From positions 1 to 64,000 of the forward strand of contig NZ_JACFYF010000001.1 of NCBI RefSeq assembly GCF_014050145.1: DNA of 64,000 nucleotides, given 5' to 3'. Source of the DNA: Vibrio marinisediminis (GTDB lineage Bacteria; Pseudomonadota; Gammaproteobacteria; Enterobacterales; Vibrionaceae). Of this stretch, positions 26,648 through 36,136 are shown in pieces. The translations under genes were made by a program, and so were the position numbers. Below the pieces are notes generated by a model, which saw only the letters and a program-made list of their open reading frames with translations, made no database searches and had not been told where the DNA came from. Numbering within the stretch: position 1 is the stretch's first letter; every line of letters starts with the position of its first letter.

Positions 26648-28159
26648 TTAAGCTGGCTGCTGCGCTTCCTCTTTGCGCTTGCTGCGAATCATGCTGATTA
26701 CTGGTAGCGCAATTGATAGCACTGTAATCACAATCAGAACTTGAGAGACTGTCGAACCAACAAAGATTGATAAGTCTTGGTTCGAAATTCTAAATGCCTG
26801 ACGGAACGACTGCTCCATAGTACCGCCAACAATAACCGCTAGAATCATTGGTGCTGTTGGGATATTAACGCGCTTCATGACCACACCTGCAACACCCAGA
26901 ATTACCAGAATGTAGAACTCGATAACTGAGTTACTGATTGCGTAGCAACCAATAAACGCCAAGCCCAATACGATTGGGTATAGAATCTTAGGTGGAATTG
27001 CCAATACTCGAACCAGCACACCAGCGAGTGGAATGTTCACAAATGCTAGGATGATATTAGCCACAAACATACTTGCGATTAGGCCCCATGCAACATCCGC
27101 ATGTTGAACAAACAGTAGTGGACCAGGCTGAATACCCAGCATTAGAAGTGCACCCATCATTACCGCTGTGGTACCTGAACCAGGAACACCCAGTGATAGC
27201 ATTGGAATCATCGCACCGATTGAAGCGGCGTTGTTCGCCGATTCAGGTGCCGCTAGACCTTCAATTGCACCATGACCAAACTCTTCGCTGTTCTTAGAAA
27301 GCTGCTTCTCGTTGTTGTAACACATCAGTGAAGCCATAGTACCACCGGCACCTGGTAGCGAACCAACAAGGAAGCCTACCGGTGCACTGCGCAAGATTGG
27401 CCATTTAGAACGTTTCCAATCATCACCTTCAATCCAAATACGCTTGAATTTCGTTTGCGCTTTCTTGGTTCCTTTACTCAGTGAACTAAAGCTCTTGAAT
27501 ACTTCACCCATCGCATAGATACCGATGATGACTACCAAGAAGTCCACCCCGGTTTGCAGGTGAAGGTTGCCAAATGTAAAGCGTTCTGTACCCGTTTGAG
27601 CATCAATACCAATTGTCGCAATTGCCAGACCAACCACCATTGATAAGAAGCCTTTCAGCATATTGCCTTTTGACATTGACGCCGTCATTGAAAGCGCGGC
27701 AACCATCAACAAGAAGTACTCTGCAGGTCCAAATTTCAATGCAAATCCAGCAACCGGTTCAGCAAGCAGAGTCATCAATACTGCGGCAATCATACCGCCG
27801 ATAAGTGAGGCAATCGCAGAAATCGCCAATGCTGATTCCGCTCGCCCTTTTTGAGCCATCGGATAGCCATCAAATGTCGCCGCGAGTGCTGCGCCATCTC
27901 CAGGAGTATTAATCAGAATCGAGCTACGCGAACCACCAAACATGGCACCAATATAAACACCGGTCATTGTAATTAGGGCGGCTGTTGGTCCCATAGCAAA
28001 TGTCATTGGCAGCAGTACCGCTACGCCAGTAGCAGGGCCAAGACCTGGTAACATACCGACAATTGTACCTAGCACACCCCCCACGGTGACGAGCAATAGG
28101 TGGTATGGCATTAGTGCAACACCAAAGCCATTCATTAAGTTAGCAAAAATTTCACTCAT
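26648..28159 (-). CDS. tctA: Tripartite tricarboxylate transporter large membrane subunit TctA
   Basis: 503 aa, about twelve membrane segments. It is the transport subunit of a TTT-family system importing citrate or another tricarboxylate. Conserved segments are GMLPGLGPATGVAVLLP (about residues 37-53), GGSRSSILINTPGDGAALAATFDGYPMAQKG (about 74-104) and LPGAGGTMASLMCYNNEK (about 268-285), all TctA signatures. It lies 9 nt after tctB. Placement beside citC and oad genes supports citrate as substrate. Confidence 0.94.
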   Translation of the reverse strand: MSEIFANLMNGFGVALMPYHLLLVTVGGVLGTIVGMLPGLGPATGVAVLLPMTFAMGPTAALITMTGVYIGAMFGGSRSSILINTPGDGAALAATFDGYPMAQKGRAESALAISAIASLIGGMIAAVLMTLLAEPVAGFALKFGPAEYFLLMVAALSMTASMSKGNMLKGFLSMVVGLAIATIGIDAQTGTERFTFGNLHLQTGVDFLVVIIGIYAMGEVFKSFSSLSKGTKKAQTKFKRIWIEGDDWKRSKWPILRSAPVGFLVGSLPGAGGTMASLMCYNNEKQLSKNSEEFGHGAIEGLAAPESANNAASIGAMIPMLSLGVPGSGTTAVMMGALLMLGIQPGPLLFVQHADVAWGLIASMFVANIILAFVNIPLAGVLVRVLAIPPKILYPIVLGLAFIGCYAISNSVIEFYILVILGVAGVVMKRVNIPTAPMILAVIVGGTMEQSFRQAFRISNQDLSIFVGSTVSQVLIVITVLSIALPVISMIRSKRKEEAQQPA

Positions 28160-28168
28160 GATAAGTCC

Positions 28169-28663
28169 TTAACCCATGAAAGGAAGTGGTGGAAGACTAA
28201 TAGCCAGTAACGTATTGAAGATAAAGAATACGCTGACTGCAAATGTCGCGGCGACCAGAGCATTCTTTTTCCACTCTGATAAACCACTGGTAATGACCAA
28301 CATTGCAAAAAGGAACATGAATGTACTGATCACGTAACCTAAAGTGTCAAACACTAAGGCATAACCAATCGAGACCATACAGGTATAAAGAATCCGCTTA
28401 CGATCAAACTTTTTGGTTTCATCTTCGTTGATTAAATTAACCCAAGCTTGGACTGAAGCCTTAACGTTGCTTTTTGCTAGCAGAATACAACCGACAATAA
28501 CCGATAATACTGCTACACCCATTGGGAAATATAGGGGATCTAATGGGTTACCAAATGCGGCCCTAGGCATCGCATATGTCATACCACCATAAATTAAACC
28601 AAAACCAATACTAAATATGCCGGTAAACGCATCCCAGTTTGGATGAACTTTTTTATTTTCCAT
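28169..28663 (-). CDS. tctB: Tripartite tricarboxylate transporter small membrane subunit TctB
   Basis: 164 aa with four membrane segments (about residues 13-30, 45-63, 91-126 as a pair or long hairpin, and 137-156). TctB sequences are poorly conserved; the call rests on length, topology and its place between tctC and tctA. Confidence 0.88.
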   Translation of the reverse strand: MENKKVHPNWDAFTGIFSIGFGLIYGGMTYAMPRAAFGNPLDPLYFPMGVAVLSVIVGCILLAKSNVKASVQAWVNLINEDETKKFDRKRILYTCMVSIGYALVFDTLGYVISTFMFLFAMLVITSGLSEWKKNALVAATFAVSVFFIFNTLLAISLPPLPFMG

Positions 28664-28752
28664 GTTAAATCCTTACAGAACCGAGAAATATGGAATGTAG
28701 AGCCGAGTAATAGAGCACTAAAAAGTGGTGCTCTATTGATCACTCGGATAAA

Positions 28753-29742
28753 TTACTTTTTGAAAATTTCCGCTAGAATTTCTTTATATTCCTCGTTTGT
28801 TTGTGCAAGGAAATCATTAAACTCTTCGCCCGTTTGGTAAGCCGCATCCCAACCGTTACGCTTACGCGCTTCAGCCCATTCAGGTGTCTCTACCATTGCT
28901 TTTAGTGTTTTGTTCCAGTAAGTCACGGCATACTCAGGCATGTCTTTAGGAGCAAACAAACCACGCCAGTTTTCAAATGTCGCATCAATACCCTGCTCTT
29001 TTACTGTCGGTATTTCTGCTACTTTACCGTCGCCGACACGCTTATCAGCCGTTTGAGCTAGCGCATGTAAGTTGCCGCTTTCAACTAACTGAGCAACATC
29101 GCCAAGACCGGTTGAAATGAGGTCAACGTGTCCACCCAATACCTGAGCCACTGCACCGCCGTCTTGAAACGAGATGTAATCAATTTGATTTAAGTTTGGT
29201 ACGCCCGCCGCTTTTGCAATCAACAAGAATTGGATGTGATCCATACTGCCAGCGGCAGATGTACCACCAATTTTCACTGACTTAGGATCTTCCTTCAGTG
29301 CTTCCATGACTTGGTTGATCGTGGTGTATTTTGAATCTTTTGATACAACAAATGCGCCATAATCCGTGATCAAACGAGCCAATGGTGTGGTGTCTTGGTA
29401 GCTGTATTTACTCGCACCTGTTAGGTTAGTCAGCAGGATTGGTGGTGAATAAACTGAAATCAGTTTGTCACTGCCTACTTGCGTTTGCATGTACGCTAGG
29501 TTTACTGCACCGCCGCCACCAGGTCGGTTAGTGATTGGCATATTCGCATCGACTAAACCTGTGTCTTTAAGCGTTTTTGCCACGGTTCGAATTGTCAAAT
29601 CCCAGCCGCCACCCGCACCAGAAGGGGCGACAAACGAAAGTGTTTTTGGTGGGTAGTCTTGAGCGGCAACACTCGTCATTGGTATTGCAGCAACAGAGGT
29701 CATTGCAGCTCCAATCATTAAACTCTTTAGTTTCATGTTCAT
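28753..29742 (-). CDS. tctC: Tripartite tricarboxylate transporter periplasmic binding protein TctC
   Basis: 329 aa. Sec signal peptide (MNMKLKSLMIGAAMTSVAAI, cleavage after SVAA near residue 27). The mature protein has the TctC/Bug-family pattern: LSFVAPSGAGGGWDLTIRTV (about residues 34-53), NRPGGGGAVNLAYM, GGTSAAGSMDHIQFLLIA and GGAVAQVLGGHVDLISTG. It captures the tricarboxylate in the periplasm for TctAB. First gene of tctCBA, with two candidate CitB sites 140-205 bp upstream. Confidence 0.94.
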   Translation of the reverse strand: MNMKLKSLMIGAAMTSVAAIPMTSVAAQDYPPKTLSFVAPSGAGGGWDLTIRTVAKTLKDTGLVDANMPITNRPGGGGAVNLAYMQTQVGSDKLISVYSPPILLTNLTGASKYSYQDTTPLARLITDYGAFVVSKDSKYTTINQVMEALKEDPKSVKIGGTSAAGSMDHIQFLLIAKAAGVPNLNQIDYISFQDGGAVAQVLGGHVDLISTGLGDVAQLVESGNLHALAQTADKRVGDGKVAEIPTVKEQGIDATFENWRGLFAPKDMPEYAVTYWNKTLKAMVETPEWAEARKRNGWDAAYQTGEEFNDFLAQTNEEYKEILAEIFKK

Positions 29743-29882
29743 TCTATATTCCTATAGTTATTTTGTTTTTAACTTCAGCTTGAGAAAAATATTTCATCTC
29801 AAGTTGTTAGGACTATTATTCAATGAACAGGCAAAGTGTTATGTGATTGGCTAGCTTATAAATTAGTTGTTTAATGTAGATT

Positions 29883-29892
29883 ATGGCGTTAA
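29883..29892 (+). promoter_or_regulatory. Candidate CitB operator upstream of tctC, copy 1
   Basis: ATGGCGTTAA, continuing ATGGCGTTAATGGATTTTT, nearly the same 19 bp as at 24594. Confidence 0.5.
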
Positions 29893-29938
29893 TGGATTTT
29901 TCTACTTGAGCCCTTATTTAAAAAGAGCTCACTGAGTA

Positions 29939-29948
29939 TTAACACCAT
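29939..29948 (-). promoter_or_regulatory. Candidate CitB operator upstream of tctC, copy 2
   Basis: TTAACACCAT (minus-strand ATGGTGTTAA), inverted and starting 56 bp from copy 1; the spacing in the oadG region is 57 bp. Confidence 0.5.
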
Positions 29949-30221
29949 AATTAGGATGACAAATAGCGTGGAAAAACATGAGTTCCATCAAATTAACGTC
30001 GTATTGAAATCGCCCGAAAATATTTTTGAGGGTATTTGTCAATATATACCTTAATTATCGAATTGTTCTTAGATAAACGCTTAATTCAAGATCAGACTTA
30101 CTTTGAGCGTAATAGGTAACCACTGAGGACCATTGTAAAAGCAAAGAATGTACTTGTGGGGAGAGAAGTGGGGTGAAGGAGTGCTTGCTCGACATTATCT
30201 CAAGCAAGCATCATAAAGGCG

Positions 30222-30809
30222 TTATCGGCTCACCGAGACCAGCGCGCTGCACTCGCCCATACCTTGAGAGCAATAACTATAGAAGAAAGTTGCATTGTCA
30301 GATAGACAGGCGCTGAGCTTATTACTACACGTTTGGTAGTTTTCTAAGTCAAACTCTCCATGGGCTAAATACAGTAAACCCGTAACACACGGACAATCTT
30401 CATCACTCAAAAATTCAATCAACTTTTCTTCACTATTAAAAGCCAATAGTTGATGGTCATCGTCAGCAAGATATCGAATATCAGCCACATCGATATTGTT
30501 GGGGAAATCACGGCTATCTAGCTTGGTTTTAACATTAGCGATCACCTGCTCAACCACTTTTTCGTCATGATCTAATGACTCAACACAAGCCGCTACACAG
30601 CCAATTTCTTCACACCAGAACTTAACCAGTGCCGTTTGCAAGGCGGAAGCCCCACTAACCAGTAAAAGGTCCAATTGAAGCTCAGCGATGACATCCTCGC
30701 TAAGCTGGTTGAATGGGATGAAATAATCACAATCAAGTTGTGTACTTTTATTTAGCGCTGATAAGCCAACGATAACTTGCTCTTCTTGAGGCTCTAACGG
30801 CTCAAACAT
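30222..30809 (-). CDS. Hypothetical protein
   Basis: 195 aa, acidic, soluble, no signal peptide. No family is recognised. It contains several cysteines in the C-terminal third (DEDCPCVTGLLYLAHGEF, YQTCSNKLSACLS, YSYCSQGMGEC) and an N-terminal alternation of strands and helices (IVGLSAL, LDLLLVSGASALQTALVKF). It stands alone between the citrate locus and ylqF, on the minus strand, with its own upstream region. No function can be assigned. Confidence 0.65.
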   Translation of the reverse strand: MFEPLEPQEEQVIVGLSALNKSTQLDCDYFIPFNQLSEDVIAELQLDLLLVSGASALQTALVKFWCEEIGCVAACVESLDHDEKVVEQVIANVKTKLDSRDFPNNIDVADIRYLADDDHQLLAFNSEEKLIEFLSDEDCPCVTGLLYLAHGEFDLENYQTCSNKLSACLSDNATFFYSYCSQGMGECSALVSVSR

Positions 30810-31161
30810 TGCGCCTCCGACTTCTAAACTTCTACACTTTCGCTTCTATTTTCACTTACGCGTCTTTTTTTTTACTTCGAGTCTAACTACAAACCAGCTA
30901 ACAAATTCAACCCAGTATTATACGCATTTATGATAGGTATTATTTCATTTATTTAGGACAAAACTCAACCAGCTACGCACGGTATTACTCTCTAGTCGCT
31001 CGCTGTAAGCATAATCGTGATAAACTAAGTCTAATAGTTTCAGAAACATCGACACTGCCATAGTTTCAAATGGATAATTCGGTGCGTGAGTATTCGTCAT
31101 GCCACCATTAAAACCTTGGAAAACTGTAAAGCAGACAATATTATAAAGGCATACAATTCAA
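30810..31161. other. Intergenic region upstream of ylqF
   Basis: 352 bp between divergent genes, A+T-rich. Nothing recognisable apart from presumed promoters for the 30222 gene and ylqF. Confidence 0.5.
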
Positions 31162-32106
31162 ATGGTTAACAACTCAATTCAATGGTTTCCGGGCCACATG
31201 CATAAAGCGCAAAAGGAAATTGCAGAAGCAATTCCTCAAATTGACGTGATTATTGAAGTGCTCGATGCGCGGATTCCATTCAGTAGTGAGAACCCTATGA
31301 TTTCTGAACTACGTGGTGAAAAACCGGTAGTTAAAGTGCTTAACAAGCGCGATCTTGCTGATCCAGAGATGACTCAACTATGGATTGATCACCTCGAAAA
31401 AGAGAGCAACGTAAAGGCGATTGCAATCACTACCACTCAGCCACAAGAAGTTCAGAAGATTCTAGAATTGTGCCGTAAAATTGCGCCGCATCGCGAAGAG
31501 ATTGGTAAAAACATTCGCACCATGATCATGGGTATTCCAAATGTGGGCAAATCAACCATTATCAACACGCTTGCTGGTCGCACAATTGCCGTTACAGGTA
31601 ACCAGCCCGCGGTAACTCGTCGTCAACAGCGCATCAACTTACAAAATGGCATCGTGCTGTCTGACACTCCGGGAATTCTATGGCCGAAAGTAGAAAACCC
31701 TCACAGTGGTTTCCGCTTAGCGGCGACTGGTGCGGTAAAAGATACCGCGATGGAATACGATGAAGTTGCGTTCTACACCGTTGAGTACCTTGCACAAGCG
31801 TACCCAGAGCAACTTAAAGAACGTTACCAAATTGAAGAACTGCCAGAATCTGACATTGAAATTATGGAAGAGATTGGTCGTCGCCGCGGCGCTCTTCGCG
31901 CAGGCGGTCGAGTAGACTTACATAAAGTCTCGGAGATTTTATTGCATGAACTACGTGGTGGTATCCTTGGACAAATCACGCTTGAACGCCCAGAGATGAT
32001 CACTGAAGAACTGGTACAGGTAGAAATTGAAGCAACACGCCGCGCTGAAGAAAAAGCAAAGCGCAAAGAAGACCGTCGTAAACGTTACTTAAAGAACAAA
32101 CGTTAA
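31162..32106 (+). CDS. ylqF: Ribosome biogenesis GTPase YlqF (RbgA family)
   Basis: 314 aa. Circularly permuted GTPase: G4 NKRD (residues 61-64) precedes G1 GIPNVGKS (124-131) and G3 DTPG (about 173-176). The N-terminal WFPGHMHKAQKEI is the YlqF signature. The C terminus is highly basic (KAKRKEDRRKRYLKNKR), consistent with ribosome binding. It assists late 50S assembly in Bacillus; the same role is inferred here. Monocistronic, with a hairpin 23 bp after the stop. Confidence 0.93.
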   Translation: MVNNSIQWFPGHMHKAQKEIAEAIPQIDVIIEVLDARIPFSSENPMISELRGEKPVVKVLNKRDLADPEMTQLWIDHLEKESNVKAIAITTTQPQEVQKILELCRKIAPHREEIGKNIRTMIMGIPNVGKSTIINTLAGRTIAVTGNQPAVTRRQQRINLQNGIVLSDTPGILWPKVENPHSGFRLAATGAVKDTAMEYDEVAFYTVEYLAQAYPEQLKERYQIEELPESDIEIMEEIGRRRGALRAGGRVDLHKVSEILLHELRGGILGQITLERPEMITEELVQVEIEATRRAEEKAKRKEDRRKRYLKNKR

Positions 32107-32128
32107 TTTACCTGACACATGCATTAAT

Positions 32129-32151
32129 AAAGGGGACCTAATGTCCCCTTT
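32129..32151. terminator. Terminator between ylqF and the CobW-type gene
   Basis: Stem AAAGGGGAC (32129-32137) with GTCCCCTTT (32143-32151), 5-nt loop, between convergent genes. Weak T tract. Confidence 0.65.
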
Positions 32152-32183
32152 GCTATTTCGACTCTGCTGTGAAAGCGTTTTCG

Positions 32184-33167
32184 CTATTTAACTCCTGCCA
32201 ACTGAATCAATACTTGCTCTAGTTGATCCCACGCCAAACATTGTGAATCTATCACTTCAAGCCTTGATTCAAAGCCCGTTAAACTCATCTGGTTTACGGA
32301 GACAATGCCATTTGCCACATTAAATGCGTAGCAGCCTTGGTCAGTATTGACTACCGCTTTTACTCGCTCAGCGGTTAGGTCTGAAAGCATTGAAAACAGT
32401 GCGTCAAAGTCAAACTCATATTCCGCACCAAACAACCAACCACAGCTGAAATAGCCCTGCCCTTTGTTTTCACGGCGAATGAATGCTTGCCCCGGTGGCA
32501 ACTCAAACTGCGGCTCTAAACTCGCATGCTGATGATGATGGTGCTCAATATGGCTTGAAGCACTACCAAACACCCGCTCAACGTCGAGTACCTCTAGAGG
32601 CAGATCGCCATTTTTCATCAGCTTGCTGAACACTTTCGGTGGTTGCTGAACGGTGACCCAACTATTGAACGCATCCACGTCGGACGCATGGCAAAGGTCG
32701 ACTTTATTGCCAATGACAACATCAGCACTATCAAGCTGGTCGTTAAAGTTCTGATTGGTTGAATACTTCGAGTTAGAAAGGTTACGCGGATCCACCAGCG
32801 CGATAGTCGCTTTTAAATCAACGTACTTCTCATACTGTTCTGACGTTAACGTCGCAATCACTTGTTTTGGATGACCAAGCCCTGTCGGTTCGATGATCAA
32901 ACGATCAGGCTTTTGACGTAGTAGCGCATTAATACCCACAGACATCGGTACTCCTGCCGTACAACACATACATCCGCCAGGTACTTCTTTAATTAACGCG
33001 CCTTGATCGGTCATCAGAGCGCCATCAATACCAATTTCACCAAACTCATTCACCAAAACAGCCCAGTTTTCGTTCTCAGGTTTGTTCTTCAATAGGTTCA
33101 AAATGGTCGTGGTTTTGCCAACACCTAAAAAGCCAGTAATGATGTTGGTTGGTACTCTTGATGTCAT
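32184..33167 (-). CDS. CobW/YjiA-type G3E GTPase, putative metal chaperone
   Basis: 327 aa. G1 GFLGVGKTT (residues about 12-20), the CxCC metal site in GGCMCCTAG (about 64-72), EPTGLGHPKQV, and NKVDLC as G4 (about 153-158). A His-rich stretch, HIEHHHHQH (about 212-220), and a CobW_C domain follow. G3E proteins use GTP to deliver metals such as Zn2+ to target enzymes. The specific metal is not determined by sequence, and no Zur box was confirmed upstream. Confidence 0.9.
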   Translation of the reverse strand: MTSRVPTNIITGFLGVGKTTTILNLLKNKPENENWAVLVNEFGEIGIDGALMTDQGALIKEVPGGCMCCTAGVPMSVGINALLRQKPDRLIIEPTGLGHPKQVIATLTSEQYEKYVDLKATIALVDPRNLSNSKYSTNQNFNDQLDSADVVIGNKVDLCHASDVDAFNSWVTVQQPPKVFSKLMKNGDLPLEVLDVERVFGSASSHIEHHHHQHASLEPQFELPPGQAFIRRENKGQGYFSCGWLFGAEYEFDFDALFSMLSDLTAERVKAVVNTDQGCYAFNVANGIVSVNQMSLTGFESRLEVIDSQCLAWDQLEQVLIQLAGVK

Positions 33168-33661
33168 GGTTGTTCTCCAAACGTATTATGCTAGGAGTAT
33201 ATCGCCAAAATGGTCTTTGAGCAGCATTGATTTACTGTGGTATAAACGACAAAAGGCGCACTGTAAAAGCGCGCCTTCTTTCCCTCGTTACTCAATCGTG
33301 AGTTTGCGAATCAGAATGTCTATTGATGCATTCCGATAAAATACGAGGCTTTCGAAATGACTATGTTGAATCCATCCAAATTGTAGGTAAGGCTTACATT
33401 CCTCCATGGGGGTCGATTCAATTTGCCTTACACTCTAAATATGGCTCAAAACAGTGAAAGTGCAAGTAATTTAAATGACATCCAGTTCATTTTACTCAAT
33501 ATTACGCAACTGCTCACATTAATCACCAAACAGACAATAAAACCAATTATGGAATTCAATATTTCATTCTTGTCGCTATAGTTATACCTATAGTGGCGTA
33601 TAATTTTACTTCCTTCCAAAACACTGGCTAAATAGCCACATCCTAAGAGGTGATGTTCCGA
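33168..33661. other. Intergenic region upstream of clcA
   Basis: About 490 bp without a supported gene. A hairpin AAGGCGC (33253-33259) with GCGCCTT (33271-33277) lies in the left part. The short minus-strand frame at 33446-33688 overlaps the clcA start and is rejected. Confidence 0.5.
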
Positions 33662-35056
33662 ATGACCAAAAGAGAGAAAATTAAGCAATCTTTACTCGCT
33701 AAAATGCCGAAAGATGCCATCAATCAGTTTCTCTCTAAAGACAAGACGCCAATTTCAGTACTCTTTATGTCACTGTTAGTGGGCATTTTTGCCGGTTTCG
33801 TCGGGACCTATTTCGAACATGCAGTTGAGTTTGTGTCTGAAACTCGTACCGAGTGGCTAAAATCAGAAATTGGCAGTTTAGTACCTCTTTGGTTAGCCGC
33901 CTTTATCATTAGTGCTGCACTTGCCTTCATTGGTTATTATTTAGTTCATCGCTTTGCTCCAGAAGCTGCTGGGTCAGGTATTCCTGAAATCGAAGGGGCA
34001 ATGGATGGCATTCGCCCTGTTCGCTGGTGGCGAGTGCTTCCAGTAAAATTCTTCGGTGGTATGGGAGCACTCGGTTCAGGCATGGTGCTTGGTCGCGAAG
34101 GTCCAACCGTGCAGATGGGTGGCGCAATTGGTCGTATGGTGACGGATATATTCCGCGTTAAAGACAACGATGCTCGCCACTCCTTACTTGCCTCCGGTGC
34201 CGCTGGCGGTCTTGCTGCTGCCTTCAATGCCCCATTAGCAGGCATTATGTTTGTGGTTGAAGAGATGCGCCCGCAGTTTCGCTACTCGCTGATCTCAATT
34301 AAAGCGGTGATCATTTCCGCTGTGTCCGCCAATATCGTGTTTCGTTACATCAATGGGCAAGCTGCCGTCATTACGATGCCGCAATACCAGCCACCAGAGC
34401 TTTCTGCCTTGTGGTTGTTTTTGGTGCTCGGCGCACTGTTTGGTATTTTTGGCGTGGTTTTTAACCGCCTAGTCACACTGGCTCAAGATCTCTTTGTTCG
34501 CTTACATAAGAATGACCGTAAGCGTTACTTACTCACTGGATCTATGATTGGCGGCTGCTTCGGCTTAATGCTGTTATACATACCAGAACTGACTGGTGGC
34601 GGTATCTGGCTGATCCCAAATATCACCAATGGTGGCTATGGCGCAGCATTCTTACTGCTACTTTTTGTTGGTCGCATCTTTACCACCTTACTCTGTTTTG
34701 CTTCCGGCGCGCCCGGTGGCATTTTTGCCCCAATGCTTGCCCTAGGCACATTGTTTGGCTATGCCTTTGGTCTTATCGCGCAACAATTATTCCCTGAACT
34801 TCCAATTATTCCTGGAATGTTTGCAATTGCGGGTATGGGTGCGCTATTTGCCGGTACTGTTCGTGCACCTATCACGGGCATTTTGCTGGTGATTGAAATG
34901 ACCAATAATTACTACTTGATCTTGCCATTAATCATCACCAGTTTAGGCGCTGTTATTTTTGCTCAATTACTCGGTGGGCAACCTATCTATAGTCAGCTTC
35001 TACATCGTACGCTTAAGAATGAGAAACTAAGACAAGAAGACTTTCCACGCGACTAA
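33662..35056 (+). CDS. clcA: H+/Cl- exchange transporter ClcA
   Basis: 464 aa from the ATG at 33662 (MTKREKIKQSLL), chosen because AAGAGG lies 11 nt upstream; the GTG and ATG before it are too close. The CLC selectivity motifs are present: GSGIPE (about residue 103), GREGPTVQ (about 142, with the gating Glu) and GAPGGIFAPMLALG (about 351), with a coupling Glu in MFVVEEMRP (about 198). About ten to twelve membrane segments. It exchanges Cl- for protons and aids acid resistance in enterobacteria. Confidence 0.93.
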   Translation: MTKREKIKQSLLAKMPKDAINQFLSKDKTPISVLFMSLLVGIFAGFVGTYFEHAVEFVSETRTEWLKSEIGSLVPLWLAAFIISAALAFIGYYLVHRFAPEAAGSGIPEIEGAMDGIRPVRWWRVLPVKFFGGMGALGSGMVLGREGPTVQMGGAIGRMVTDIFRVKDNDARHSLLASGAAGGLAAAFNAPLAGIMFVVEEMRPQFRYSLISIKAVIISAVSANIVFRYINGQAAVITMPQYQPPELSALWLFLVLGALFGIFGVVFNRLVTLAQDLFVRLHKNDRKRYLLTGSMIGGCFGLMLLYIPELTGGGIWLIPNITNGGYGAAFLLLLFVGRIFTTLLCFASGAPGGIFAPMLALGTLFGYAFGLIAQQLFPELPIIPGMFAIAGMGALFAGTVRAPITGILLVIEMTNNYYLILPLIITSLGAVIFAQLLGGQPIYSQLLHRTLKNEKLRQEDFPRD

Positions 35057-35161
35057 TTGATAATTGTCATAACGAGCTAAGGCTTGCTATTATTCGCGCC
35101 ACTGAATAGAGCTTACGGAAAAGCTCGGTATTTAATAATATTCGTACGGTAGGAGTTCGGC

Positions 35162-36127
35162 TTGAATATAAGAAAGCTGACACAATTTCAAGGCGTACCG
35201 CCATCACAAGCTGCGCTAGCGCTTGGTATCATTGGTCTTGGTCATGCGTGGGCATTGTATATGCCAGAGGTCGGCGAGTTGATCCGCCCCTATTTAGCTG
35301 GGTTAGGCGCGCTATTACTTGCCCCTGTACTGCTGAAATACCTACTGAATCCGCATTTATTCATCGCCGACCTACGTCATCCATTGAGTGGAAGTTTGAT
35401 GGCGCCAATGAGTATGGCTCTGCTGATTTTATGTGACTATTTGGCGGTGATCTCACCAATGATCGCCTACCCTATTTGGTTTGCGGCGGTTTGGCTTCAT
35501 ATCACCATGATGGTGCTGTTTTTTACCTTCCAACTCTCTAATTTTAAAATGTCCAATATCGTGCCAAGTTGGTTTCTCTACCCAGTAGGGCTAATCAGTA
35601 GCTCTCTTGCCGGGACACAATTTGGGCATACGCTGTTTTCTGAAACCTTAGTCAATATCTGCATTACGATTTACTTCTTCATGCTGCCATTGGTTCTGTA
35701 TCGATTGGTTTTTGAAGGTATGCTGCCGAGACGAGCGCGCCCAACATTAGCCATAATGGCGGCGCCAATTAATCTAACGCTCGCAACCTATTTGGTGAAC
35801 TTTAAACAGCCAGACCCTATTTTAACCGGAGCGCTAGCAGGTATCGCCATTACTATGACCTTGATGATCTATCTGTGCTATTTCCGATTAATGCGCTTAA
35901 AGTTTCAGCCCTCAATTGCTGCTGTCACTTTTCCTTCGGTGATCAGTGCCGTAGCAATGCATCGCTTAACCGCTTTTTTTGAGCAGTACCACCCTCGCTG
36001 GCATTGGCTGCACAACTTCGGATTTTTTGAGCTTTCAATTGCCACTATCTTGGTGATTTGGGTGTCGTTTGGTTATATCAAAATGTATTGGCCGCAAGCT
36101 TTTCGCCGCTCAGTTAAAGAGCACTAA
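35162..36127 (+). CDS. TehA/SLAC1-type voltage-dependent anion channel family protein
   Basis: 321 aa, ten predicted membrane segments. It starts at TTG with AGGAG about 8 nt upstream; no better start exists. The pattern of the TDT/SLAC1 family (TehA, Mae1) is visible in ALALGIIGLGHAW at the start, the repeated helices, and FTFQLSNFKMSNIVPSWFLYPVGL. Substrate unknown: family members pass anions, C4-dicarboxylates or sulfite. It is convergent with cqsS, 9 bp apart. Confidence 0.85.
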   Translation: MNIRKLTQFQGVPPSQAALALGIIGLGHAWALYMPEVGELIRPYLAGLGALLLAPVLLKYLLNPHLFIADLRHPLSGSLMAPMSMALLILCDYLAVISPMIAYPIWFAAVWLHITMMVLFFTFQLSNFKMSNIVPSWFLYPVGLISSSLAGTQFGHTLFSETLVNICITIYFFMLPLVLYRLVFEGMLPRRARPTLAIMAAPINLTLATYLVNFKQPDPILTGALAGIAITMTLMIYLCYFRLMRLKFQPSIAAVTFPSVISAVAMHRLTAFFEQYHPRWHWLHNFGFFELSIATILVIWVSFGYIKMYWPQAFRRSVKEH

Positions 36128-36136
36128 ATCCAATCA

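Larger units (their letters stand above)
29743..30221. other. tctC upstream region without genes
   Basis: 479 bp, A+T-rich, no supported gene. It holds the tctCBA promoter region with paired candidate CitB sites (29883-29892 and 29939-29948) and, next to the 30222 stop, an inverted repeat TGCTTGCT/AGCAAGCA (30182-30210) without a clear T tract. Confidence 0.6.

Noticed and set aside
30182-30210. Inverted repeat TGCTTGCT/AGCAAGCA after the 30222 gene as a terminator
   Set aside because: There is no T tract on either side and the loop is 13 nt, so it is left as an unassigned inverted repeat.
32508-32545. HHHHQH stretch in the CobW-type protein as a cloning tag
   Set aside because: His-rich linkers are normal in G3E metal chaperones, and the flanking sequence is native coding sequence.
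33446-33688. 80-codon minus-strand frame upstream of clcA
   Set aside because: It overlaps the clcA ribosome-binding site and start and has no ribosome-binding site or recognisable content.
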